Source of the DNA: Alphaproteobacteria bacterium
GTDB taxonomy: Bacteria > Pseudomonadota > Alphaproteobacteria > Reyranellales > Reyranellaceae
NCBI GenBank assembly: GCA_017307275.1
Contig: JAFKFK010000044.1
Span: 1-40,139, forward strand
Length of the DNA stretch: 40,139 nucleotides
Direction of reading: 5' to 3'
Shown in pieces: positions 15,324 through 23,988 of the stretch. Both the position numbers and the translations under genes were made by a program. The stretch's first letter is position 1; each line of letters opens with the position of its first letter. The notes beneath the pieces were generated by a model, which made no database searches, was not told where the DNA came from, and was given only the letters and a program-made list of their open reading frames with translations.

Positions 15324-15670
15324 CCGCGACTCCAGAAGAGAAACTGACAGAATGCTCAATTTTCAAAGCCATTCGTGATGCCACGGCGTTGTGCCGGAGA
15401 ATGCCATTCTCTCGCATAACGCGTGCTTCGACTGCTGACTTTGGTCGACCCAACTTCGGAGGCTGCCAACCTACCGAGTGGTTCTCGCGGCGTATTCAGA
15501 CCAAGGTCCTAGGACCTTGGTCCATCCGATCACGGTCCTCAGTCTGGCAGATCCTGGGACCTTGTCCCCTACAGGGCACACTGCCTCCTGCGTAGCCTCC
15601 GCACATCCATCAATGGGCATCCCGCGCGATTTAGGCGGGACGCTGACTGAAACACGGGGCGAGGCACGTC
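15324..15670. promoter_or_regulatory. Intergenic control region between kinase and RTX-peroxidase genes
   Basis: These 347 bp hold no gene but several related elements: GACTTTGGTC (15437-15446), GACCAAGGTC (15499-15508), GACCTTGGTC (15513-15522) and GACCTTGTCC (15558-15567). The second and third are the halves of a perfect 24-bp palindrome (15499-15522) joined by CTAG. The first matches the core of the boxes upstream of the MFS gene. No clear -35/-10 pair stands out. A GAGG ribosome-binding site lies at 15661-15664. Confidence 0.55.
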
Positions 15671-18600
15671 ATGGTCACATATATCAGGAGCGATCTGGAC
15701 TTCATCCTGGCTCAGATCAAGATCGCCGAAGCGCACGCGGCAGGTCAGCCATTGTTCGGGCCGGGCGGCCTCATCCCCACCTACAATCTTTCGTGGGGCT
15801 TGCGCACGGTCGACGGCAGCTACAACAACCTGCTGCATCCGACATGGGGCGCGGCCGATCACCCGTTCCCGTCGATCCTCGCTCCGGAGTATCGGCCCGC
15901 GCAGGGCGGCATGCTGGATCCGGACGGCCCGGGCCCGGCGCCGTCGTTCCCGACGCAGCCTAACTACAATCCGTCGAACAACCCGAATTCCGTCGTCATC
16001 GATCCGAGCCTGCGTACGATCTCGAACCTCATCGTCGATCAGACGCTGGACAACACCGCGGCGATCATGGTCGCACTGTCGCGTGCCGGTGTCGAAACTG
16101 CCACGGAGCAGTTGACGATCGCGCAGACGATCAAGACTGAATACCAGGTCGTGAAGCCCTACCTCGAAGATGCCGAGGAGGCGCATCTGGCGAACACGGC
16201 CGCGCAGCGGACCCTGGTCGCAGCTCAGCAAGCATACGATACAGATCCGACGCCTGAAAATCAGACTGCCTTGGATGCGGCGACTGCAGCAGCAGCCACT
16301 ACCCAGGCAGCCTCCGATGCCGCGGATGCCGCGCTGGCCGCCAACCGTGTGACTTTGGACGGGATGCTCGCCGCCAACGGGATCGAGATGGACGGCGACA
16401 ATATCAAGCTGACGAACGTAGCGCCTGACGAAGGCCTCTCGGCGTCGTTCAACTCCTGGTTCACGCTGTTCGGACAGTTCTTCGATCACGGTCTCGATCT
16501 CGTCGGCAAGGGCGGCAGCGGCACCGTGTTCATTCCGCTGCAGGCGGACGATCCGCTTTACGATCCGACCAGCCCCACGAACTTCATGGTGCTGACGCGC
16601 GCCACGACCAGCCCGGGCACCGACGGGGTGTGGGGCACGTCGGATGACGTGAAGCCCGTGAACTCGACGACCTCCTTCGTCGACCAGAACCAGACCTATA
16701 CCTCGCATCCCTCGCATCAGGTCTTCCTGCGCGAATACACGCTCGTTGACGGAAGGCCGGAATCGACCGGCAAGCTGCTCGACGGCGCCAATGGGGGATT
16801 GCCGACCTGGGGCGAAGTGAAGGCCCAGGCCCGCGAGATGCTGGGCATCGACCTGACCGACTACCATGTCGGCAACCTGCCGCTGCTGGCGACCGACGCC
16901 TACGGTAACTTCATTCCCAATCCGACGACCGGATTCCCGCAGGTCGTCATGGTCGGGCCGCCGCAGACGCTGGCCTCGGGCACGCCGGCCAACCCGCTGA
17001 GCATGGTTTCCGTGGCTCCGGATGGTCCGGATCAGGACACTCTCCCCGACGTGACGCATCTCGCCGTCCGCACCGGGCACGCCTTCCTCGATGACATCGC
17101 ACACACGGCGGTCCCAGTCGGCAAGATCGCCGACGGTGACACCGAGGTCGGCCTCGGCAACCCCGGCAACGGCAGCACCGAGTACGACAACGAGTTGCTC
17201 GACTCGCACTTCATCACCGGCGACGGCCGCGGCAACGAAAACATCGGCCTCACGGCGGTTCATCACGTCTTCCACTCGGAACACAACCGGCTAATGGACC
17301 ACACGATGCTCGTCACGCTGCAGACGCGCGACGTGGCATTCATCAACGAGTGGCTCGACGCGGATCTCACCGCCGCGCAAGTCAGTGCCATGCCGACAGA
17401 CGATGCGGGCTTGATGACGTTCGCAGCAACCTTGAACTGGGACGGCGAACGGCTCTTCCAGGCGGCGAAGTTCGGCACCGAGATGCAGTACCAGCATCTC
17501 GTGTTCGAGGAATTCGCGCGCAAGATCCAGCCGAACATCAACGTGTTCCTGGTGCCGGACGGCTTCGACGTTACCCTCGATCCGACCATCGTCGCGGAGT
17601 TCGCGCACGTCGTGTATCGGTTCGGCCACTCGATGTTGACCGAGACGATCGATCGCTTCGATCCGGCATTCCAAGATGGCAGCATCGGCCTCATCGAAGG
17701 CTTCCTCAACCCGATCGAGTTCGCCTCGCTCGGTTCCGAGGAGATGGCCGGTTCGATCGTCCGCGGCATGACCCGCCAAGTCGGCAACGAGATCGACGAA
17801 TTCGTCACCAGCGCACTGCGCAACAATCTGTTGGGCCTGCCCCTCGACCTCGCGACCATCAACCTGGCGCGCGGCCGCGATACTGGCGTGCCCGGGCTGA
17901 ATGCCGCGCGTCGTGAATTCTACGAACTGTCCAACGAAAACGCGTTCCTCAAGCCCTACGAGAGCTGGGTCGACTTCGCTGGCCACCTGAAGAACGAGGC
18001 CTCGATCATCAACTTCGTTGCTGCCTACGGCACGCACCCGCTGATCACCTCGCAAACGACGGTGGAAGGCAAGCGTGACGCTGCGTTGACCATCATCCTT
18101 GGTCAATCCGTCGGCGGCCTCGAAGTGCCACCTGACGCGCTAGATTTCCTTAACGGCCTGGGCACCTATGCGGCCAACCTGGGCGGCCTTGAGCTTGTCG
18201 ATCTGTGGATCGGCGGTCTGGCCGAGCAGATCATGCCATTCGGCGGCATGCTGGGTTCGACCTTCAACTTCGTCTTCGAAGGCATGATGGAGAACCTGCA
18301 GAGCGGCGACCGCTTCTACTACCTGCAGCGTCTCGACGGTCTGCATCTCTTCGGCGAAATGGAGAACAACTCCTTTGCGTCGATGATCATGCGCAACACG
18401 GATGCGACCCACCTGCCGTCGGACGTGTTCTCGACTCCTGGCCTCATACTCGAGGTCGATCAGACCAAGCAGTTCAACGACCTCGACGGCGACGGCACGC
18501 TCGAAAGCACCGATCCCGAAGGTGGCGGCCTGCTGACGCGCATCGTCATCCGCGACAACCCGGCAACGGTTGGACCCGATACCAACTACCTGCGCTACAC

Positions 18601-21600
18601 GGGTGGCGACCACGTTCTGCTCGGCGGTACCGAAGGGAACGACATTCTCATCGCTGGCATCGGTGACGACACGCTCTATGGCGATGGCGGCAACGACCGT
18701 CTCGAAGGTGGCCTGGGCAATGATATCTTCAACGCCGGTGCCGGTGACGACATCATCACCGACATGGGCGGCGACGACAACGTGAAGGCCGGCGACGGCA
18801 ACGACGTTGTTCACGCCGGCGGCGGCCTCGACCTCGTCATGGGCGGTCGTGGCCAGGACTTTATCTTCCTCGGCACCGACATGGGTTCGGAGGTGTTCGC
18901 CGGCGAAGGTAACGACTTCATCTACGGCAACAAGAACGCCGAACGCATCCTCGGCAACGAAGGCGACGACTGGATCGAAACCGGCACCTTCGACGGCGCG
19001 CCGGGCGACAACTTCGACGAAATCTTCGCACACGACAATATCGACGGTCACGACGTCTTCCGGGGCGACGGCGGCTTCGATGAGTTCATCGGCGAAGGTG
19101 GCGATGACATCATGGTCGGCAGCCCTGGCCGTGGAAAGATGGCGGGTATGTCCGGCTTCGACTGGGCGACCTACTTCGACAGTGCCACTGCCGTGAATGC
19201 GGACCTCTCGCGTCCCATCGTCTTCGACGAGGCGCCGACGCTTCCCGCGAACGCCGCGCTCGACGAATACCAGTCGATGGAAGGGCTTTCGGGCTCGAGG
19301 TTCAACGACGTGCTGGGCGGCTCCAACATCGTCGCGGCGGACCGCTTGCCGGTCGCGCAGGGCGGCGATGGCGCCGAGGGCTATCGCGGCAGCCAGCTCA
19401 CCAAGGAGAGCATCGCTCTTATTGCGGGTCTCCAGCAGGTGCTCGGCCTGACCAATGCGCAGGTCGCGGCTCTTGCCGCGGGTGCGGTCGTATTTGACGC
19501 CGGCGACATCATCCTGGGCGGCGACGGCAGCGACAGGATCCAGGGCAACGCCGGCGACGACATCATCGACGGCGATAAGTATCTCTCGGTGTCGATCGGT
19601 GTGTACGAAAACACGCCGGCTGGCCTCGGGACAGGTCCGCTAATCGCGACCTACCAGAGCATGACCGAACTCTCCTCGCTGATGTTCAACGGCACCTACA
19701 ATCCGGGGCAATTGAAGATCATCCGCGAGATCCTGACCGATACGACGGCCGGTGATACCGACGTAGCTGTGTTCCAGGGCAATCGCGGTGAGTACGCTTT
19801 CTCCGCGACGGCCGACGGACAGGTGATCGTCACGCACGCGGTCGAGGACTCGCTTGATGGGTCGGATCGCCTCCGCGGCATCGAGCAGGCACAGTTCCTC
19901 GACGGTGGGGCGCTCAACATCCGTGTCGGCACTGCCGGGAACGATGTGATCAACGGCACCGCGCAGGACGATCTCCTCCTGGGCCTGGGTGGTAACGACA
20001 TCCTCAACGGCGGCGACGGCAACGATATCCTTGTTGGCGGCCCCAACGGTCCGGCAACGAGCGGGCAGTATGCCGACAACTTCAACAACCAGGGCCTCGG
20101 CAACTCGACCGGGACCACGAACTGGGGTCCGGACTGGGTCGAACTGAACGACATTGCCGGTGCAAACGGCGGTGTTGCGAACGGCCAAATCCGCATCGAC
20201 GACGCCAACAACAATACCCTTCGCGTCATCGGTGGTGCCACAAGTGACGGTGCGCAGATCACCCGAGTGGTGGACCTGTCCGCCGCTAATACGGCAACCA
20301 TCACCTTCACCTCGAACGCTGATGGTCTTGACGGCACATACAACACGGCGACACAGACCGGCACAGGCGAGTATGTCCAGGTGCAGTTCGCTGCCGACGG
20401 CGTGAACTTCGTCACCCTGGACGGTTACACCGGTGACGGTGGCAACGTCGACCGGTCCTACACCGTCAATGGACCGTTCTCGGCGACTGCCGCGATCCGC
20501 TTCGTCAGCTCGGCGATCAACCAGACCACCGAAGGTCTGTCGATCGACAACCTGGCGATCGCGTTCTCCGCGGTCGAGACGCTCAACGGTGGCAGTCGCG
20601 ACGACACCTATTCGTTCACGTTCGGCGATGGCAACGACATCATCAACGAAGGGGCGAACGGTGGTGCGGCCGATCGCATCTCGATCCTCTCGAACGTGAT
20701 CGATCTCGTGTCCGGCTTGCCGGTGATCGGCAGCCTGAACGCGGCCGACACCAACGGCGGCACGCAGAACGGCAACCTGGTGATCAGCTATGAAGGTCAG
20801 CAGGTCACCGTGAACGGGCACTTCAGTGGGACGAACGCCCAGACGGGTGTGGAGCTGATCAACTTCAACGGCGCCACGTTCAATGGTTACCTGCTTGAAG
20901 GTGACTACTTCATCAACCGCTCCGATCCAGGTAACCGTGACGACGGTGGCGTCAATCTGGCGACCAACGCCACCACGAACGCGCGCAACAATTTCGTAGC
21001 GGGCGAAGACGGCACGAACGATGAGATCATCGGCGGCGCGCTGAACGATCTCATCTTCGGCGGCACGGGTGACAACAACTTGGCCGGCGGCGACGGCGAC
21101 GACCTGCTCGTCGGCGGCTCCGGCAACGGCGACAATGACCTGCTCGACGGTGGGCTTGGTGCCGATACGATGGTTGGCCTCAACGGCAATGACACCTACG
21201 TGGTCGACGATGCTGCCGACGTGATCGTCGAAGCAGCTGGTGCGAACACCGGTACGGACACGGTCAACACCGAACTCGCGGCGCTCTCGATCGAGACGTA
21301 CGCGAACGTCGAGAACCTGACCTACACCGGAATCGACGCCGATCAGTTCGTCGGTACGGGCAATGCGCTCAACAACACGATCACCGGTGGCGATCTCAAC
21401 GACACGCTGAGTGGCCTCGGCGGCAACGACACTCTGGTCGGTGGCCTGGGTGCGGATGCCATGACCGGCGGCGACGGCGACGACGTCTACGTCGTCGACG
21501 ACGCCGGCGATACGGTGACGGAGGCTGCGCTTGCAACCAGCGGTACGGACAGGGTCGAAGCTTCGATCTCCTACGTCCTGGGCGCCAATGTCGAGAATCT

Positions 21601-23902
21601 CGACCTCAACGACGGCGCGGTCGATGGCACGGGTAACGCCCTCGCCAACGTCATCAACGGCAACGACGCCGCCAATCTGCTCCTTGGCGGCGGTGGAGCC
21701 GACAACATCAATGGCGGCGATGGCGCCGACATTATCGACGGCGGTGAAGGTGACGACATCCTGAATGGCGGTGCGGGCGGCGACGCCGACACCATCATCG
21801 GCGGTGCCGGCAACGACACGATCGATGTCGGCAACGGCAACGACGTGCTGGTCTACAATGCCAGCGGGTTCGGCGCCGACATCGTCACTAACTTCGACGC
21901 CGCTGGCGGCACGCCAGCCACGCAGGATCTGATCAACCTCAGCGCGTTGGGGGTCACGGCCGCCAACTTTGCCACTCGGGTCATCATCCAGGACATCGAG
22001 GATGGGGCCACGGACGACACGTTGATCACGGTCAACGATGCCGTTGGGAATGCGCTGGGCACGATCCGGATCGAGGAGTTGGAGTTCACCAACATCACCG
22101 CCACGGACTTCGTCCTGTCTACGGCCGGCAACGTGATCAACGGTGGCGCGGCTGGCCAGACCCACAACGGCACGGCCGGCAACGACACGATCAACGCACT
22201 GGGTGGCAACGACACGGTCAATGCCGGCGACGGCAACGATACGGTCGTGGGCGGCACGGGTAACGATACGGTCAACGGCGATGCGGGCGACGACACCTTC
22301 GTGTGGAGCGCCAACACTGCCCTAGCCAATTCGCTGACGAACTCCGACGGTCGCGACATCGTCAACGGCGGCACGGAAGGGGCTGCCGGCGACACCTTCG
22401 TGATCAACGGCAACGCGGCGGTTGCCGAGACCTACCGCATCTATACGCGGGCGGCCTGGGATGCACTTGCCGGCAACAACGGCAATAGCCTCAACGCGGC
22501 CACGGAGATCGTCATCACGCGCGGGCCGAACACCGACTTCGCAAACTCGGTGATCGCCGAACTGCGCGAGGTCGAGGAGATCCGCATCAACAGCGTCGAC
22601 CCCAACGCGCCTGGAGGCACGGCTGGAGGCGATACCTTCCAGGTCATCGGCGACTTCTCCGGGACCAGCCTGCGGCTCAACACGATCACCATCGACGGCA
22701 ATGCCGGCGACGACACGATCGACATCTCGTCGCTCGGTTCGGCGCACCGCATCGTCTTCAAGTCCAATGGCGGCAACGACACCATCATCGGTGCGCTGCG
22801 CGCAGAGGACGTGATCGAGATGACCGACGGCGCGGATCTCTCGACCTATGCCCTTACCGACAATGGGAACGGCACCAAGACCTTCTCGAACGGGACCCAT
22901 TCGGTCACCTTCACGGGCGTGGTGCCGCCGCAATTCATCTCGGACGGGCCCGACGAAGAGCCGGTGGACGAGGAGCCGACCGACGGCGAAACGCCTTCGG
23001 GTGCGGTCAAGAACGGTACTGCCGGGGACGACGTCCTCGTCGGGACGGACGGCGCCGACGACATCGTCGGTAAGGCCGGAGATGACGTTGCCATCGGCGG
23101 TGCGGGGGCCGACGTCATCGTGGCTGGCGAAGGTGCGGATCTCGTCCGCGGCGGCGAGGGCCGGGACGTGATCTTCGCCGGTGCCGGCGACGATCAGGCC
23201 TTCGGCGGCGAGCATGCGGACGTGATCTACGGCGATGCCGGGGCCGACCGACTGTTCGGCGATGGCGGCGCCGACATGATCGTGGCCGGTGCCGGCGACG
23301 ACACCGTGTTCGGCGGAGCGGGCGACGACCTGATCGTGGCCGAGATCGGCGACGGCAATGACGTCTACTTCGGCGACGACAGCGACGGCGGCACGGGTGG
23401 CGATACGCTCGACGTCTCCGCGGCGACCGTGGCCGTCACCGTCAACCTCGGAACCGGTCCGAACAGCAAGGGCAGCGTGTCGAGCAGCCAGACCGGCAAC
23501 GACACGATCTGGAGTATCGAGAACGTCAACACCGGCTCTGGCAATGACACCATCATCGCCAGCAACTCTTCCAACGTCATGAACGGTGGAGCTGGGAACG
23601 ATACCTTCAAGTTCCAGTCGGTGACGGCGGCGGATGGCGACACCATCCTGTTCTTCGAGCCAGGCGACCGGGTCGATCTGTCCGGCATCGATGCCAACAT
23701 CGGGGCTGGCGGCGATCAGGCCTTCACCTTGGTGAACAACGGACAGTTGACCGCGGCAGGCCAGTTGGCCGTGACCTACGAAACACGGGCCGACGGGGAG
23801 TTCACCATCCTTCAAGGCAATATCGATGGCGACACGGCCGCGGACTTCAAGATCCAGATCGAGGGTCACCACAACATGAACAACTCGAATGTGACCGTCT
23901 GA
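15671..23902 (+). CDS. Giant secreted animal-type haem peroxidase with RTX calcium-binding repeats
   Basis: This 2743-aa exoprotein would oxidise small substrates or halides with hydrogen peroxide at or outside the cell surface. An animal-haem-peroxidase domain spans about residues 250-930. It has distal His H273 in GQFFDHGLDL (the adjacent D272 matches the haem-linking Asp of myeloperoxidase), catalytic R520 and E523 in GDGRGNEN, and proximal His H653 in YRFGHSML, then INLARGRD. An Ala-rich helical insert lies at about 165-245. RTX nonapeptide blocks (GGxGxDxxx) begin near 985 and recur to about 2650, interrupted near 1460-1640 by a beta-rich module. The C-terminus (IQIEGHH, then hydrophobic residues ending VTV) fits an uncleaved type I secretion signal. 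There is no N-terminal signal peptide. GAGG precedes the ATG. The transporter genes follow directly. Confidence 0.93.
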   Translation: MVTYIRSDLDFILAQIKIAEAHAAGQPLFGPGGLIPTYNLSWGLRTVDGSYNNLLHPTWGAADHPFPSILAPEYRPAQGGMLDPDGPGPAPSFPTQPNYNPSNNPNSVVIDPSLRTISNLIVDQTLDNTAAIMVALSRAGVETATEQLTIAQTIKTEYQVVKPYLEDAEEAHLANTAAQRTLVAAQQAYDTDPTPENQTALDAATAAAATTQAASDAADAALAANRVTLDGMLAANGIEMDGDNIKLTNVAPDEGLSASFNSWFTLFGQFFDHGLDLVGKGGSGTVFIPLQADDPLYDPTSPTNFMVLTRATTSPGTDGVWGTSDDVKPVNSTTSFVDQNQTYTSHPSHQVFLREYTLVDGRPESTGKLLDGANGGLPTWGEVKAQAREMLGIDLTDYHVGNLPLLATDAYGNFIPNPTTGFPQVVMVGPPQTLASGTPANPLSMVSVAPDGPDQDTLPDVTHLAVRTGHAFLDDIAHTAVPVGKIADGDTEVGLGNPGNGSTEYDNELLDSHFITGDGRGNENIGLTAVHHVFHSEHNRLMDHTMLVTLQTRDVAFINEWLDADLTAAQVSAMPTDDAGLMTFAATLNWDGERLFQAAKFGTEMQYQHLVFEEFARKIQPNINVFLVPDGFDVTLDPTIVAEFAHVVYRFGHSMLTETIDRFDPAFQDGSIGLIEGFLNPIEFASLGSEEMAGSIVRGMTRQVGNEIDEFVTSALRNNLLGLPLDLATINLARGRDTGVPGLNAARREFYELSNENAFLKPYESWVDFAGHLKNEASIINFVAAYGTHPLITSQTTVEGKRDAALTIILGQSVGGLEVPPDALDFLNGLGTYAANLGGLELVDLWIGGLAEQIMPFGGMLGSTFNFVFEGMMENLQSGDRFYYLQRLDGLHLFGEMENNSFASMIMRNTDATHLPSDVFSTPGLILEVDQTKQFNDLDGDGTLESTDPEGGGLLTRIVIRDNPATVGPDTNYLRYTGGDHVLLGGTEGNDILIAGIGDDTLYGDGGNDRLEGGLGNDIFNAGAGDDIITDMGGDDNVKAGDGNDVVHAGGGLDLVMGGRGQDFIFLGTDMGSEVFAGEGNDFIYGNKNAERILGNEGDDWIETGTFDGAPGDNFDEIFAHDNIDGHDVFRGDGGFDEFIGEGGDDIMVGSPGRGKMAGMSGFDWATYFDSATAVNADLSRPIVFDEAPTLPANAALDEYQSMEGLSGSRFNDVLGGSNIVAADRLPVAQGGDGAEGYRGSQLTKESIALIAGLQQVLGLTNAQVAALAAGAVVFDAGDIILGGDGSDRIQGNAGDDIIDGDKYLSVSIGVYENTPAGLGTGPLIATYQSMTELSSLMFNGTYNPGQLKIIREILTDTTAGDTDVAVFQGNRGEYAFSATADGQVIVTHAVEDSLDGSDRLRGIEQAQFLDGGALNIRVGTAGNDVINGTAQDDLLLGLGGNDILNGGDGNDILVGGPNGPATSGQYADNFNNQGLGNSTGTTNWGPDWVELNDIAGANGGVANGQIRIDDANNNTLRVIGGATSDGAQITRVVDLSAANTATITFTSNADGLDGTYNTATQTGTGEYVQVQFAADGVNFVTLDGYTGDGGNVDRSYTVNGPFSATAAIRFVSSAINQTTEGLSIDNLAIAFSAVETLNGGSRDDTYSFTFGDGNDIINEGANGGAADRISILSNVIDLVSGLPVIGSLNAADTNGGTQNGNLVISYEGQQVTVNGHFSGTNAQTGVELINFNGATFNGYLLEGDYFINRSDPGNRDDGGVNLATNATTNARNNFVAGEDGTNDEIIGGALNDLIFGGTGDNNLAGGDGDDLLVGGSGNGDNDLLDGGLGADTMVGLNGNDTYVVDDAADVIVEAAGANTGTDTVNTELAALSIETYANVENLTYTGIDADQFVGTGNALNNTITGGDLNDTLSGLGGNDTLVGGLGADAMTGGDGDDVYVVDDAGDTVTEAALATSGTDRVEASISYVLGANVENLDLNDGAVDGTGNALANVINGNDAANLLLGGGGADNINGGDGADIIDGGEGDDILNGGAGGDADTIIGGAGNDTIDVGNGNDVLVYNASGFGADIVTNFDAAGGTPATQDLINLSALGVTAANFATRVIIQDIEDGATDDTLITVNDAVGNALGTIRIEELEFTNITATDFVLSTAGNVINGGAAGQTHNGTAGNDTINALGGNDTVNAGDGNDTVVGGTGNDTVNGDAGDDTFVWSANTALANSLTNSDGRDIVNGGTEGAAGDTFVINGNAAVAETYRIYTRAAWDALAGNNGNSLNAATEIVITRGPNTDFANSVIAELREVEEIRINSVDPNAPGGTAGGDTFQVIGDFSGTSLRLNTITIDGNAGDDTIDISSLGSAHRIVFKSNGGNDTIIGALRAEDVIEMTDGADLSTYALTDNGNGTKTFSNGTHSVTFTGVVPPQFISDGPDEEPVDEEPTDGETPSGAVKNGTAGDDVLVGTDGADDIVGKAGDDVAIGGAGADVIVAGEGADLVRGGEGRDVIFAGAGDDQAFGGEHADVIYGDAGADRLFGDGGADMIVAGAGDDTVFGGAGDDLIVAEIGDGNDVYFGDDSDGGTGGDTLDVSAATVAVTVNLGTGPNSKGSVSSSQTGNDTIWSIENVNTGSGNDTIIASNSSNVMNGGAGNDTFKFQSVTAADGDTILFFEPGDRVDLSGIDANIGAGGDQAFTLVNNGQLTAAGQLAVTYETRADGEFTILQGNIDGDTAADFKIQIEGHHNMNNSNVTV

Positions 23903-23922
23903 GGGGGCGGGGGACGGGGAGT

Positions 23923-23944
23923 GGAGTGGGCGAATGCCCACTCC
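23923..23944 (+). promoter_or_regulatory. Stem-loop between exoprotein and transporter genes
   Basis: GGAGTGGGC-GAAT-GCCCACTCC forms a perfect 9-bp stem with a tetraloop, preceded by a G-rich run and without a T-tract. It lies 20 bp after the exoprotein stop and about 45 bp before the ABC transporter start. It suits partial termination or 3'-end protection, which would give more exoprotein mRNA than transporter mRNA. Confidence 0.55.
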
Positions 23945-23988
23945 CAACTCGCCTGAACCGCTGAAACAAGCGACAGGGCAGCAAGCGT

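Noticed and set aside
15499..15522. 24-bp palindrome read as a terminator
   Set aside because: It lies in the promoter region of two divergent genes, not after a gene, and has no T-run. Its halves match operator-like boxes nearby.
18620..23350. Possible CRISPR or minisatellite array
   Set aside because: The repeats are in-frame degenerate codons for Gly/Asp nonapeptides with no constant repeat and unique spacer pattern.
19640..23947. Long minus-strand open frames (about 841 and 541 residues) opposite the RTX region
   Set aside because: RTX DNA is GC-rich and lacks stop codons on the other strand. The translations are repetitive Val/Asp/Gly-rich shadows without domains or ribosome-binding sites.
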